This document shows positions 16,533 to 26,085 of a DNA stretch of 38,999 nt, piece after piece. Origin of the DNA: Hugenholtzia roseola DSM 9546 (GTDB taxonomy: Bacteria; Bacteroidota; Bacteroidia; Cytophagales; Bernardetiaceae). The notes beneath the pieces were generated by a model. The model was not told the origin of the DNA, did not search any database, and saw only the letters and a program-made list of their open reading frames with translations. Within the stretch, counting starts at the first letter, position 1. Each line of letters begins with the position of its first letter. The stretch is from positions 119,324-158,322 of the forward strand of contig NZ_KE383887.1 in NCBI RefSeq assembly GCF_000422585.1, read 5' to 3'. A program made the position numbers and the translations under genes.

Positions 16533-16847
16533 TTTTTGATACTATTTCCGCTGGTCTGTTTTTCGGCATGGTTTTAGAACTTTGCGTGAAAAGTCGTATG
16601 ATTGTCGGCAGCGTTTCAGATGTGTCTTTTTTCCTATTTGGATAAACTTGCTAATTTTTATCTGATAGGAAGCACAACACACGAACGAGGATAAAACCGC
16701 CGACTTGTGTATAGGCAGAGGTAGGTTGGGTAAAGTGCTTTAAAAAAGCCTCTGCTATTGTAAAATTTGATAACACACCAATCATTTTACTGTCCTAACT
16801 TTTTAATTTTAGATATGAAATATATCGCTACAAAAAAACAAAACCTT
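16533..16847. other. Intergenic stretch with no clear feature
   Basis: This gap separates the nucleotidyltransferase and OmpA-like genes. I see no coding frame, no strong hairpin and no well-spaced promoter. TAACTTTT at 16796-16803 is a one-mismatch -7 box, but TTTG lies 26 bases before it, which is too far. If the OmpA-like gene starts at ATG 16815, its first 33 bases lie here. Confidence 0.5.
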
Positions 16848-17573
16848 ATGAAAAACACAAGTACGTGGGCTTTTAGGCTTTCGCAAAGACTTGTTTGGAG
16901 TTGGGTGCTATCTTTCGGATTGCTACCGACACTCTGGGGGCAGATGGATTTAAAACCTACTGCTACCGAAGCCTTGCTCAATGTTTCGGTTGTGGATTTC
17001 AAAAAAAATCCCAAACCCAATGAGGTCATTCGTTTTGTCAATACCACCAGCAAGGAGGTTTTTGCCAAAACCAGCAATGCAGAAGGCAAATGTCAGTTTT
17101 TACTACCCAAAGGGCATGCCTATTCTATTCAATACAAAAATTATAGTAAAGATGTGGAGTATAGCCAAGTGGCAATCCCCAACGCGCGTGGCATGCTCAA
17201 AATCGAGGTCTTGGTACGATTCCAAGCTGCCCGCACTTATACGCTCGACAACGTCCATTTTGCCACAGGAAAAGCCGAATTAGCAAAGGTTTCCTACAAA
17301 TCCTTAGAAGAGTTGGGCAATATGATGAAAACCAATCCGAACCTGGAAATTGAAATCGGCGGACATACCGATAATGTAGGCAGCCCACAGGCGAACCTCA
17401 AACTTTCGCAAGACCGCGCCGAGTCAGTACGCCAATATCTCATCAAGGTAGGGATTCAGCCAAACCGTATTATCGCCAAGGGCTATGGCGATACGCAACC
17501 TGTTTCCGATAATAGCACCGAAGAAGGGCGTGGTGAGAATCGCCGCACCGAAGTCCGAATTTTGAAAGAGTAG
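16848..17573 (+). CDS. OmpA-family outer membrane / peptidoglycan-associated protein
   Basis: A 241-residue secreted protein from ATG 16848. The start is chosen because it opens a signal peptide (MKNTSTWAFRLSQRL, then VLSFGLLPTLWGQ); ATG 16815 is also possible. Residues about 35-125 are a beta-rich domain (NVSVVDFKKNPKPNEVI and SNAEGKCQFLLPKG). The last 110 residues are the OmpA C-terminal peptidoglycan-binding domain: F-A-T-G-K-A-E-L, G-G-H-T-D-N-V-G, L-S-Q-D-R-A-E-S-V, and G-E-N-R-R-T-E-V. It probably tethers the envelope to peptidoglycan. A strong terminator follows. Confidence 0.9.
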   Translation: MKNTSTWAFRLSQRLVWSWVLSFGLLPTLWGQMDLKPTATEALLNVSVVDFKKNPKPNEVIRFVNTTSKEVFAKTSNAEGKCQFLLPKGHAYSIQYKNYSKDVEYSQVAIPNARGMLKIEVLVRFQAARTYTLDNVHFATGKAELAKVSYKSLEELGNMMKTNPNLEIEIGGHTDNVGSPQANLKLSQDRAESVRQYLIKVGIQPNRIIAKGYGDTQPVSDNSTEEGRGENRRTEVRILKE

Positions 17574-17629
17574 GACTAAGCCCAAGACAAGGCTAAAATT
17601 ACTAATTATCGAGCCAATAAAGTCGTTAC

Positions 17630-17671
17630 AAAAAGTCCCTACCGCTTCTTAAAAAGTGGTAGGGACTTTTT
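17630..17671. terminator. Strong bidirectional hairpin terminator after the OmpA-like gene
   Basis: AAAAAGTCCCTACC at 17630-17643 pairs perfectly with GGTAGGGACTTTTT at 17658-17671, and the stem extends inward with a G-T wobble. A T-run closes the plus-strand end. Confidence 0.85.
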
Positions 17672-17695
17672 GCCTGAGTTGATACGTTTGGAGAT

Positions 17696-17725
17696 TTTGC
17701 TAAAATGACTTTTATTTGTATATTG
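17696..17725 (+). promoter_or_regulatory. Promoter of the STAS-like gene
   Basis: TTTG at 17696-17699 is followed after 19 bases by TATATTG at 17719-17725, close to TTTG-N19-TAnnTTTG. It lies 46 bases before the start codon at 17771. Confidence 0.5.
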
Positions 17726-17770
17726 CAATGCGAAATGTCGGTCTAATAAATTTTTAACTCTACAGACAAA

Positions 17771-18181
17771 ATGATTATTTATAACAGCCCTTATATTGAA
17801 TTATTTTTCTTTGAAGAAGACTCTTGTTTAGAGTGGATTTGGACACCCAAATCAGAAGATTTAACAGAGGTCTCGTTTAAACAAGAGTTTATGAATTGTT
17901 TGGCGTTAATCAAGACGCATAAACCTCAGAAAATGTTGGCAGATTCGAGTAATCAATATTTTACCGTTGCACCAGACTTGCAAGAATGGGTTAGTCAACA
18001 TGTTTTTCTTCCTTCTTTTAAGGTGGGCTTAACATACATTGCTATCGTACTAAGCAAAGATGTTTTTGCTCAACTTTCTATCGAACAAGCGATGACCGAG
18101 GAAGGCTCTGAGCATTTTCATATACGTTACTTTGATAACAGAAATGAGGCAAAGGCTTGGCTTAATAGTCAATTTAAATAA
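17771..18181 (+). CDS. STAS/SpoIIAA-like small protein
   Basis: A 136-residue cytoplasmic protein. The pattern fits a Bacteroidota family of about 130 residues with a SpoIIAA-like fold: a beta-strand (YIELFFFEEDSCLEWIW), a helix with a Phe-Met core (SFKQEFMNCLALIKTHKP), then MLADSSNQYFTVAPDLQEW, then the conserved end with IAIVLSKDVFAQLSIEQAM and HIRYFDNRNEAKAWL. The exact role is unknown; related proteins may take part in signalling. It is a single-gene unit between two hairpin terminators. Confidence 0.75.
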   Translation: MIIYNSPYIELFFFEEDSCLEWIWTPKSEDLTEVSFKQEFMNCLALIKTHKPQKMLADSSNQYFTVAPDLQEWVSQHVFLPSFKVGLTYIAIVLSKDVFAQLSIEQAMTEEGSEHFHIRYFDNRNEAKAWLNSQFK

Positions 18182-18190
18182 AACAGAGTA

Positions 18191-18226
18191 AAAAACGCAC
18201 TGCCTTGTAGGGTAGTGCGTTTTTTG
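18191..18226. terminator. Bidirectional terminator between converging genes
   Basis: AAAAAACGCACTGCC at 18191-18205 pairs with GGTAGTGCGTTTTTT at 18212-18226 with one G-T wobble. The A-run and T-run suit termination on both strands, for the STAS-like gene and for the giant cargo gene. Confidence 0.85.
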
Positions 18227-18246
18227 GGTTAGAAAAGAAGCAGCCT

Positions 18247-21200
18247 CTATTTCACAACATTAAACTTGCGTGTATAGATGCCCTTTTCTGTACTGATTTT
18301 GACGAGGTAAGTACCAGCAGCAAGGTTCTGTAAAGAAATTTGCTTGTTGAGTTTTCCATCAAAATCATTTTCTTGTTGGGTTAGGATATTTTGTCCGATG
18401 GCATTGAAAATTTCCAATTTCAACCAAGCCGATTGCGGAGCTTCCAAACGAAGGTCGAAGCTGCCACTGTTCGGATTCGGGAAGAGTTGGAGTGAAGTAT
18501 TTTCTGTTTGCTCATCAGTATCCAAGATAATAGACGGACGAATGGTTACAACATTCGAGAAGCGTGTGCGCTTGAAATTGTTATAGACATCGCGATAAAC
18601 GGCACGGATAGCAAACTGTACCGTTACGCCATTCAAAAGCCCTGTAACGGTGTATTGATTCGTCGTGCTAACGCCTACACGTGTAGAAAGGAAGCGTCCG
18701 TCGAAGGCATAGATTTCGTAATACTCTATTTCCCACCAGTTATCAGGCGGCAAATTCCAGCTAAGATAGGCTTCGCGGCTACCGGGTGCGCCTGCCAAAA
18801 CGATGTCATAGCGTCCTCTTGCGCCGCCGTCGCCTGTGTCGATGTCGAAGGTAGTATCGCAGACTACTTCGACAAACTTAGTCGTAGTGCAGCCGAAGCG
18901 CGTAACATCTACGCGATATCTGCCGAATACTTCTGCCATTACCGTTGGCGAAGTGCTAAGTGGCACAGGGAAATTATCAGCAAAATACCAAGTATAGCCG
19001 ATATTATCTACATTCACATCACCATCTGCGGGGGTTGCGTCTAAAAGGATAGGGTCGCAAGCGAAAGCCGTATCAGGTAAGGTTAGGATAGGATTGGCGC
19101 AAGCTACATTTGCCGTAACAAATACCGATTCACAACCTTCACGCTCTGCTTTTACCGTATAATCACCTAATTCAAGCCCTGTAATAGGGTTTCCTGTGAA
19201 AATAGGCGTAGTCAAATCGTTGGCATTGTACCAAGTGTAGGTAACGCCCGTATCTCCACCATTTGAAGTAACGGCTTGCAGCGTACCGAAGTTGGTTACT
19301 ACTGCATTTGCTACCGAAACGAGTGGTGTTACGTTGTAGCGGATTTGTGTAGTATCGCGGCGCAAACAACCACTAACCGAAGATGTTGCTACCAAAACGA
19401 CAAAGGTATTGACAGGGTCATCATTGACATCAGCGGTAAGCGTTGTATTCAAAATCGCATCAGTAGAGATAAGCGTACCGGCAGGAGTTCGCCATTCGTA
19501 AGTTACGTCGGTTGGGTCGTGCGAAGGTAGGCTTCCATCAATTACGACATTTGGTTCTCTTTCGCAGAAGAAAAGGTTTTCAGGAAGAGCTAAAATCGGC
19601 GCGTTGCCTCTGTTAGAAAGGGTGATGTTTTCGTAGTTAGCGAACGTACCACCTACAACCAAGGCAGGGTCGTAATAACCGCCAGGGTAGAGCAAGACTA
19701 CACGATAGCGATAGGTTGTGTTGGGCAATACGGTTTCGTCTAAAAACGAAGTAACTCCTGTTGGCACTTCTCCTACTTCTACCCAGCCTGTTGCACCTGT
19801 TAGGTCAGTAGTGCGTTGGATAGAGAAAGCCGCCGTACCTGCATTTTGAGGAGTCCAGCTTACCAATACCCCTTCGCACTCTACATTTTCCAAATCTATT
19901 GTTACCGCAGGAGCAGCAACGGGTACGCAACCAATGACCATATCGTCAATCGCCCAACCTTCGCCTTCTACAACACTTGTTGAGTAGTAAGATAAACGCA
20001 GGCGCACGTTGCTTTGTCCCGCCATACCTACTAAGGGGCGCGAAACAAGGGTATAGTTAGGATAACCAAGCCCTGAACCATTGCCACCGCCCCAAGCTAA
20101 GTTGGGAACACGGTTTAAGTTCGGGTGGTCGGTGTTGCCTGTCAAACCACCGATAGGGTCATTGGCAGTAGTAGGAGCTTGGTTGTACCAGTTTGAGCTA
20201 CCTGCAATTTGGTCTAAATACTGCCAAGCACCCCCATTGATGGAGGCTTCTACCCAAAGCACGTCCCAGTTGTTGGTTCTAAATTGAAGTTGGAAGCGAA
20301 TATCAGGGTCGACTAATAAAGATGAAAAGTCATAGACAGGCGAGGTTACGCGAAGTGTTCCATTGTTCAAACGCCCAAAATCGCCATCTGCATTTGTTAC
20401 CAAAGCATTGGGAGGCGAAACAGCACCGTTCATAATGCCAAAGTTAGGAGTTCCTACTTCCCAGCCATCGCCTACTACTACAGTGGCAGGAACAGGGTCT
20501 GCCGTCCAGCCTTGTAAAGTGCCATCGTCCCAGTTGTAGATAGCGAAAGAAAGGCTTGCATCACAAGCGGTTGTGATATTGAGTGGCAAGTGGTCGTAGG
20601 TTATCGAGAGCGAGTTGTTGGCAGTTGTTGGTTCGCCCGTAATACCTTGTATCGTAACCGTTAGCGTATAGCCACCTAACACAGGCGAGTAGAGTTGCTG
20701 TGAAAAGGTATGCGTGTAAGTTTCGAAGGGATTTAGCGTTACGCCCGTCAGGGTTTCGGTAAAGGTAATGGTCTGATTTGCGCCTGTTAGGGTGTAAGTA
20801 ACGACAGGGTCTGTAATGGTATTGCTACCTAAGTTCGCAATCGTTACGGTTACATCATAAGGGCTGCTCAAATTGACAAATGCACCTGCCGTAGGGTTTA
20901 TGATTGCCGTAACCGCAGGGTCTGGCGCAGTAGAAAGGCTGAAATTGTCTATCGCCCAACCTTCATTGACCAAAGAAGCATTACTTTCCAGAACAAAACG
21001 AAATTGTACCGTTCCTTGTCCTGCCAATGCCGCAGGGAGGCGTGTAACAGAACGATTCCAGATGCTACCTAATACTGCTGAGGAAGTGCCGTCCCACCAG
21101 TCATTAGCAAGGTCATTGTACCAATTAAGATTTGCAGGACTTTCATCTAAAAGCTGCCAAGTGTTTGCGCCGTCAGTAGAATATTCGATGTAAAGACCAT

Positions 21201-22464
21201 CTAAATTGGCTGTGCCTGCCGTAATGAAGGCATGGTCAAAGGCTAATACAGGCAAACTACTCGCTGTGGTAAAAGAGGAGAAATCGAAAGTAGGGGTGAT
21301 AACTGTCCAAAAAGCATTATTTGCATAGTTGGCGTTCAAATCAGTAACCCAAGCATTTCCACCGCCCGGAGGCGCGTCATCATTGAGGTAAGCGTCAGCA
21401 GGGTCGCCCCATTCCCAACCAGAGCCAACGTTGGGAATCCAGCCGCCGTCGTCACCGTCAAAATCCGTAAAATAAGGGAAGGTACTTACAAAAAGCTGAT
21501 TCAAGATTACTACATTAGCCGTATTGTTCGCTACCAGAATGTCGCCACCGATATTTACGGTTGCTTCTAACTGATAAAGACCACCTGCCGAGAAATCGCC
21601 TGTGGCGGTAAAGACGTAAGTAGCTGTTTGGCAAGGCTGCAAATTAGCGGTAAGGACAAAGTTTTCATTTACCACTGGCAGGGCATCTATCTGATAAGAA
21701 ACGGGAATACTTGTTCCTGCATTGAGGGTTGTGTTGCCCGTATTTCGTATCACTATCGTAACGACTTCGTTGGCAGAGAGTCCATTTCCAGAAGCAGGAG
21801 TCGTAATGGCTTGCAAGGAAAGGTCTAAGCCCGCCGCTGCTGCAATAGAGAAGTCATCTATTGCCATATCTGACTCAAAGCTCGGTCCTGTGATACCACG
21901 AATACGGAAACGCATATTAGTCTGCCCTGCATACTGACAAAGTGGAATAATGCGCTCTTGCCAAGCATTGAGGTTGTCTGTCCATTCAGGGAAAATGTCG
22001 TTCGTCCAAGTAGTGCCACCGTCTGTGGAAGCGTCTATGTGCATCGTACCCATGTCGTCGCCAAACATGTGATACCAAAAGCGAAGCACAGGCGTACCTG
22101 TTAGAGAAGATAAGTCAAAGATAGGGCTGTTGATAATGATAGTTTCATTATTACAGCCTGAACTTTCCGTGAAGAGAAATCGCCCTGCGGCTGTACCTAA
22201 GGTGTGGTCGTTCGTCGGTCCTGTGCCTGCTGAAGGGGTTGTGCCTGTATCGGTAAGCCAGTCGCCATCATCTGTAACGACATTAACCCAACCGCTTGCG
22301 GCAGGTAGGTTACAAACGGTAGCACAAGTGGTACCACACGTAGGAAAGGCATCAAAATTCTCGGTATAGGGGTAGGTTGTGATTTGGGCTTGTGCCTGCT
22401 GCCAAGAAAGGGCAAAAAGCAGGGTCAGCCATGCGTAGAAACGCATTTGTATTCCTTTTGTCAT
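18247..22464 (-). CDS. Giant secreted protein with T9SS type A sorting domain
   Basis: A 1405-residue protein. It starts with a signal peptide (MTKGIQMRFYAWL, cleavage after AQAQ); ATG 22446 is the alternative start. The body contains three lectin/MAM-like modules rich in Trp, Asp and Gly (each ending in a W-A-I-D-[DN] or M-A-I-D-D motif followed by F or M), two CARDB-like beta domains, two fibronectin-type-III-like modules, and PKD/Ig-like stretches with Cys pairs. The last 80 residues are the type IX sorting domain: L-F-P-N-P-N-S-G-S-F, then L-A-A-G-T-Y-L-V-K-I and a basic end. The type IX system would export and anchor it at the surface. It follows the small secreted protein by 54 bases. 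No enzyme motif is visible, so an adhesin or structural role is inferred. Confidence 0.88.
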   Translation of the reverse strand: MTKGIQMRFYAWLTLLFALSWQQAQAQITTYPYTENFDAFPTCGTTCATVCNLPAASGWVNVVTDDGDWLTDTGTTPSAGTGPTNDHTLGTAAGRFLFTESSGCNNETIIINSPIFDLSSLTGTPVLRFWYHMFGDDMGTMHIDASTDGGTTWTNDIFPEWTDNLNAWQERIIPLCQYAGQTNMRFRIRGITGPSFESDMAIDDFSIAAAAGLDLSLQAITTPASGNGLSANEVVTIVIRNTGNTTLNAGTSIPVSYQIDALPVVNENFVLTANLQPCQTATYVFTATGDFSAGGLYQLEATVNIGGDILVANNTANVVILNQLFVSTFPYFTDFDGDDGGWIPNVGSGWEWGDPADAYLNDDAPPGGGNAWVTDLNANYANNAFWTVITPTFDFSSFTTASSLPVLAFDHAFITAGTANLDGLYIEYSTDGANTWQLLDESPANLNWYNDLANDWWDGTSSAVLGSIWNRSVTRLPAALAGQGTVQFRFVLESNASLVNEGWAIDNFSLSTAPDPAVTAIINPTAGAFVNLSSPYDVTVTIANLGSNTITDPVVTYTLTGANQTITFTETLTGVTLNPFETYTHTFSQQLYSPVLGGYTLTVTIQGITGEPTTANNSLSITYDHLPLNITTACDASLSFAIYNWDDGTLQGWTADPVPATVVVGDGWEVGTPNFGIMNGAVSPPNALVTNADGDFGRLNNGTLRVTSPVYDFSSLLVDPDIRFQLQFRTNNWDVLWVEASINGGAWQYLDQIAGSSNWYNQAPTTANDPIGGLTGNTDHPNLNRVPNLAWGGGNGSGLGYPNYTLVSRPLVGMAGQSNVRLRLSYYSTSVVEGEGWAIDDMVIGCVPVAAPAVTIDLENVECEGVLVSWTPQNAGTAAFSIQRTTDLTGATGWVEVGEVPTGVTSFLDETVLPNTTYRYRVVLLYPGGYYDPALVVGGTFANYENITLSNRGNAPILALPENLFFCEREPNVVIDGSLPSHDPTDVTYEWRTPAGTLISTDAILNTTLTADVNDDPVNTFVVLVATSSVSGCLRRDTTQIRYNVTPLVSVANAVVTNFGTLQAVTSNGGDTGVTYTWYNANDLTTPIFTGNPITGLELGDYTVKAEREGCESVFVTANVACANPILTLPDTAFACDPILLDATPADGDVNVDNIGYTWYFADNFPVPLSTSPTVMAEVFGRYRVDVTRFGCTTTKFVEVVCDTTFDIDTGDGGARGRYDIVLAGAPGSREAYLSWNLPPDNWWEIEYYEIYAFDGRFLSTRVGVSTTNQYTVTGLLNGVTVQFAIRAVYRDVYNNFKRTRFSNVVTIRPSIILDTDEQTENTSLQLFPNPNSGSFDLRLEAPQSAWLKLEIFNAIGQNILTQQENDFDGKLNKQISLQNLAAGTYLVKISTEKGIYTRKFNVVK

Positions 22465-22518
22465 AAGAAAGGTAGAGTTAAGTATGATAAGATACGAAAA
22501 GCGTTGCAAGTATCGGGT

Positions 22519-22932
22519 TTAATTTTGCAACCATTCAGCCAAATAATCATATAAGCCGCTTTTGCGCAAAGCCTTCCACGCCTCATAGGGCAGCAAAGGC
22601 TTCAAATCGGCTTGTATCTGCGAAGCAAACTCAAAGGCGCGGTCGCGCGGAGCTTGCTCCTGCAAACCTGTGAGGGCAGCAAGCATTTCCGCTTCTTGGT
22701 AATAAGTGCGGAGCTTTTGCTCTATCAAGTCCTTTTGGGCAGCATCAAGCTGATAGTCCGAAGTCAGAGATTCGGTGATGGGTTGCATCTCTGCCTCAAA
22801 TTGGGCAAGCGTTGGGAAGTTGCTTGCTTGTGCTTTGCTCTCGAAAGAGAAGCCCAAGCCCATCATTACCCAGACACAACAAGCCAAAACGCGCAGAGGC
22901 AGTTTTTTAAATGGCATTATTTTCATTGTCAT
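22519..22932 (-). CDS. Small secreted helical protein
   Basis: A 137-residue protein with a signal peptide (MPFKKLPLRVLACC, then VWVMMGLGFSFESKAQ). The mature part is helical and acidic: FEAEMQPITESLTSD, then QKDLIEQKLRTYYQEAEML, then YEAWKALRKSGLYDYLAEWL. I recognise no family. Its stop is 54 bases from the start of the giant T9SS cargo in the same direction, so the two are probably co-transcribed. A helper or partner role is inference. Confidence 0.75.
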   Translation of the reverse strand: MTMKIMPFKKLPLRVLACCVWVMMGLGFSFESKAQASNFPTLAQFEAEMQPITESLTSDYQLDAAQKDLIEQKLRTYYQEAEMLAALTGLQEQAPRDRAFEFASQIQADLKPLLPYEAWKALRKSGLYDYLAEWLQN

Positions 22933-23137
22933 GATAGTAGGTTAAAGAGATAAGTTGAAGTTTGACAAAGGTTAGATTTGTATCGCACTACTAACTACTG
23001 CTGGCAAAGATAAGTTTTTTTAGAAGAAAAGAAAGCCCCTTTAAGCGCACAATAGCGAATTAGACCCTATAAAAGTGTAATTTTTTCGAATTTAACGATA
23101 AAAAAATAGGTTTGCGCCCTTCAATACGCCCTTGAAG

Positions 23138-24841
23138 TTATGAATTATTACGAACCGAAAGCACAAACAAAACCCCTGTAAGCCAAATTGCCAAGAGATA
23201 ACCTATGATACTAAGATAAGGGATACCCCCGTCTGTGCATAGGTAGGCAGGAAATTTGGCAGAAAGCGAAAGGGTAGCCGATAAAATTAGGGTACAAACA
23301 AGCATTGCCAAAGCAATTCTATTGGTGATAGAATCGGCTTTCTTCAAAATTGTGTCGTCAGCAATGAACTTGATGTCAAAATTAAATTCGCCTTTGCGTA
23401 ACTTTTTCAGAATAAAACGCACTTCGGAAGGCAGATTATACAAAAGTCCGCCAAATTCGGACAGAGAATAAGTAATTTCAGAATTGATGTTTTTGAGCGA
23501 ATACTGTTCTGTCAGAAGTTTAAATCCATAAGGTTTGATATGCTCCAAACTTTGAAAATTCTTGTCTAAGACATTGCCAATGCCCTCCAAAATTACCAAC
23601 ACGCGCAGGATAAGAAAGACTGCACCCGGCATTTGAAGTTGATATTTATAGATAATTTTTTGTAGTTTATTGGTCAAATCTGCCATACCCAACTCGCCCG
23701 CCACATCTAAAATCGTATATTCTTCTATTAGTTCGTGTAAATCATATTCAAAAGCACGCATGTCCTCGATTTCGCTGTCGATGGAAAGTTGGCGCAGACC
23801 GCTCGCCATGCCACGCGCGTCTTGTTTGGCAAGGCTGATAAAAACGTTGGCAAAGGCATATTTTTGATGTTTCATCAATTTGCCTACCATGCCGAAGTCT
23901 AAAAGTACAATCTGACCTGTGGGACGAATTAGCACATTTCCCGGGTGTGGGTCGGCATGGAAAATACCAAACTCAAAAATTTGAGTCAGGTACAAATCAA
24001 TGCCACGCGCTGCCAAGGTAGTCCTATCTAAGCCCCAAGATTCAATTTGCATCAAATCGGTGATTTTGCAGCCACTTATGTATTCTATCACCAAGACCTT
24101 AGAAGTGGAAATGTCCATGTAGGCTTTGGGAACATAGAACCGCTCTTCCAAATTTTGGTAAATCTGGCGAAACTGCTCCATGTGCCGCCCTTCGGTTAGG
24201 TAATCGAGTTCGCGCTGCATCGACTTTTCAAAGGTATTAACCACTTCGAGCGGATTTAAGACCCCTGCATTGATAAAGAAATTTTCCGTTAGCTTGACAA
24301 ACTCACGAAGGAGTGCCAAATCGGTATAAACTTTACTGCGCACCCCTGGGCGTTGCACCTTCACCACTACATCTTCACCACTACGCAAACGCGCTCGATG
24401 CACCTGCCCAATGGAGGCAGAGCCTAACGGCACTTCATCAAAATAAATAAAAAGTTCGTCTAAGGGTCTGCCTAATTCTTGGGTAATAATGCCTTTTGCT
24501 ATGCCTACATCGAAGGGCGGTACGCTACTTTGCAATTTCTCAAACTCGAAAATCAGGGCTTCAGGTACAAAGTCGGGGCGGTTGCTCAATACCTGCGCCA
24601 ATTTGATAAAGGTAGGTCCCAACTCTTCGATAATCATTCTGATTCGCTCCCAACGGGTAGAATAAACCGCTACCATCTCCGTATCGCCATTTTGGTCGCT
24701 CGTCCAATTCACTGTTGTCTTGGGGGGGATAAACTTCCGCAAAGGCGTATTGACTACGATATCTTCCATACCGTATTTGAGCAAGACTTTTACAACCTCG
24801 CGTAGGCGATTTATATTTTTAACCGTTTTGCGAAAAAACAT
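23138..24841 (-). CDS. UbiB/ABC1-family atypical kinase-like protein
   Basis: A 567-residue protein. The family core is clear: G-P-T-F-I-K80-L-A82-Q83-V-L-S-N-R-P-D, the Ala-rich loop G-S-A-S-I-G-Q-V at about 140-147, the lysine K161 in V-V-V-K-V-Q-R-P-G, the catalytic segment H-A-D-P-H-P-G-N-V, and D-F-G-M-V-G. The C-terminal 55 residues have two membrane segments. Family members are atypical ATPase/kinases involved in ubiquinone or lipid homeostasis; in this menaquinone-using phylum the role is less certain. The KxGQ motif reads K-L-A-Q. It stands alone. Confidence 0.9.
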   Translation of the reverse strand: MFFRKTVKNINRLREVVKVLLKYGMEDIVVNTPLRKFIPPKTTVNWTSDQNGDTEMVAVYSTRWERIRMIIEELGPTFIKLAQVLSNRPDFVPEALIFEFEKLQSSVPPFDVGIAKGIITQELGRPLDELFIYFDEVPLGSASIGQVHRARLRSGEDVVVKVQRPGVRSKVYTDLALLREFVKLTENFFINAGVLNPLEVVNTFEKSMQRELDYLTEGRHMEQFRQIYQNLEERFYVPKAYMDISTSKVLVIEYISGCKITDLMQIESWGLDRTTLAARGIDLYLTQIFEFGIFHADPHPGNVLIRPTGQIVLLDFGMVGKLMKHQKYAFANVFISLAKQDARGMASGLRQLSIDSEIEDMRAFEYDLHELIEEYTILDVAGELGMADLTNKLQKIIYKYQLQMPGAVFLILRVLVILEGIGNVLDKNFQSLEHIKPYGFKLLTEQYSLKNINSEITYSLSEFGGLLYNLPSEVRFILKKLRKGEFNFDIKFIADDTILKKADSITNRIALAMLVCTLILSATLSLSAKFPAYLCTDGGIPYLSIIGYLLAIWLTGVLFVLSVRNNS

Positions 24842-24959
24842 AGCGATTTTTAGATAGGCTTAAAAAAAGAGTGGCATTGTTAGCTTACAAAAGTGTTGGG
24901 AAATTGGGATAAAAAACGAAAGACTTTGCTCGAAAGGCGGCTTCTATACCGTTTTAAGG

Positions 24960-25961
24960 CTAATGTTTGGCAAGCTCACTTTTTAGGTGATTGATGACCT
25001 CCACTGGAAAGGGGTCGACACCATTGTGTAGAGCCAAATAAAAAGAAGCCCAATCGGTTAGGTGCAAAAGATAAAAAACTTCTTCTAAGAATGAACTACC
25101 TTCTGCCTGCAAGCGAATCACACCTGCATTTTTGGCTTTGAAGATGGGTTCACATACGTCCATGCGCAAGCCCACGCGCGGGTGGTCGTAGCTGGTTTGT
25201 AGGTACAAAACTTGTATTTTTTCTAATAGAAAGGCAGGAAAAACCCAACCCACTAATTCATTGTGGTTCATCTCTGGAAATACGGCGGTATGACAAAGTT
25301 GCTTGGCATTTTCGTTTATTTGCTGTTTAAAACGAATCAGGAGCGGTTCAATCAGGCTATCAGCATAGAGAAAGGGAACTTTTGCCACTAAATCTGCCGC
25401 TAAACTGTCCGCTTTCTGACGAATTTGCGCCTGCTTTTGGTGCAGATTTTGGAAAGATTGGGTCAGTTCTTCTTTCAAAGACCAAGTAGGAAGAAGTCCT
25501 ATTTTTTGTAGGATAAAAAGTAAATTGATACAAGAATACCCCAAATGGGCGCGAGGGCAAGCCGCCTCTATTGGGAGCAGAGCGGTGAAAAGTCCCTTTT
25601 CTTGTGCAAAAGTAGCTAATTTTCCCCCAGAGGTAATGCAGAAAACAGTTGCCTTGCGTGCAACGGCGACCTCTACGGCTGCCAAAGTTTCTTCTGTATT
25701 GCCTGAAAAAGAGGAGGCTATCACCAAGGTATGTGCATCGAGGTAGGCAGGCAGTTGGTAGTGTTTACATACAGAAAAAGGCAGAGATAGCTTGTCGGCG
25801 CAAAGTGCTTGCACCAAGTCTGCCCCTATCCCAGAGCCGCCCAAACCGACTACTACTATGTTGCGAATGTCAAGAGCCGATTGAGGGGGCGAAAGGGTTT
25901 CGCCTAAGGCGATAGCACGCTCCATTTGTTGGGGGAAACCCTTGATGAGTTGTTCCATCAT
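24960..25961 (-). CDS. SIS-domain bifunctional phosphoglucose/phosphomannose isomerase
   Basis: A 333-residue protein of the bacterial-archaeal PGI/PMI family. The first SIS half shows V-V-G-L-G-G-S-G-I-G near residue 40 and S-S-F-S-G-N-T-E-E-T at about 85-95. The middle has A-H-L-G-Y-S, and a catalytic-looking stretch N-A-K-Q-L and P-E-M-N-H-N-E-L-V-G-W sits near 210-240. It interconverts glucose-6-phosphate or mannose-6-phosphate with fructose-6-phosphate and would supply mannose-6-phosphate towards GDP-mannose. The first two codons are both ATG, so the start may be one residue later. It is divergent from the cysS leader. Confidence 0.85.
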   Translation of the reverse strand: MMEQLIKGFPQQMERAIALGETLSPPQSALDIRNIVVVGLGGSGIGADLVQALCADKLSLPFSVCKHYQLPAYLDAHTLVIASSFSGNTEETLAAVEVAVARKATVFCITSGGKLATFAQEKGLFTALLPIEAACPRAHLGYSCINLLFILQKIGLLPTWSLKEELTQSFQNLHQKQAQIRQKADSLAADLVAKVPFLYADSLIEPLLIRFKQQINENAKQLCHTAVFPEMNHNELVGWVFPAFLLEKIQVLYLQTSYDHPRVGLRMDVCEPIFKAKNAGVIRLQAEGSSFLEEVFYLLHLTDWASFYLALHNGVDPFPVEVINHLKSELAKH

Positions 25962-26017
25962 AAAATAAAAAACTTGATATGGCTTAAATTTTTACGAGTA
26001 TGGTTGTTGCGAATATT

Positions 26018-26047
26018 TTTATGAACACCTGTTTTATGAACACTTGT
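26018..26047. repeat. Tandem 15-base direct repeat
   Basis: TTTATGAACACCTGT at 26018-26032 is followed directly by TTTATGAACACTTGT at 26033-26047; they differ at one base. It lies just upstream of a promoter-like sequence and may be a paired binding site. Confidence 0.7.
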
Positions 26048-26052
26048 GAGCC

Positions 26053-26085
26053 TTGCGGCAGAAAGAAGGGGATACGCTATCTTTG
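26053..26085 (+). promoter_or_regulatory. Possible upstream promoter, TATCTTTG
   Basis: TTG at 26053-26055 is followed after 22 bases by TATCTTTG at 26078-26085, an exact TAnnTTTG box. It is directed towards cysS but lies far (about 290 bases) upstream. No short gene is visible after it. Confidence 0.4.
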
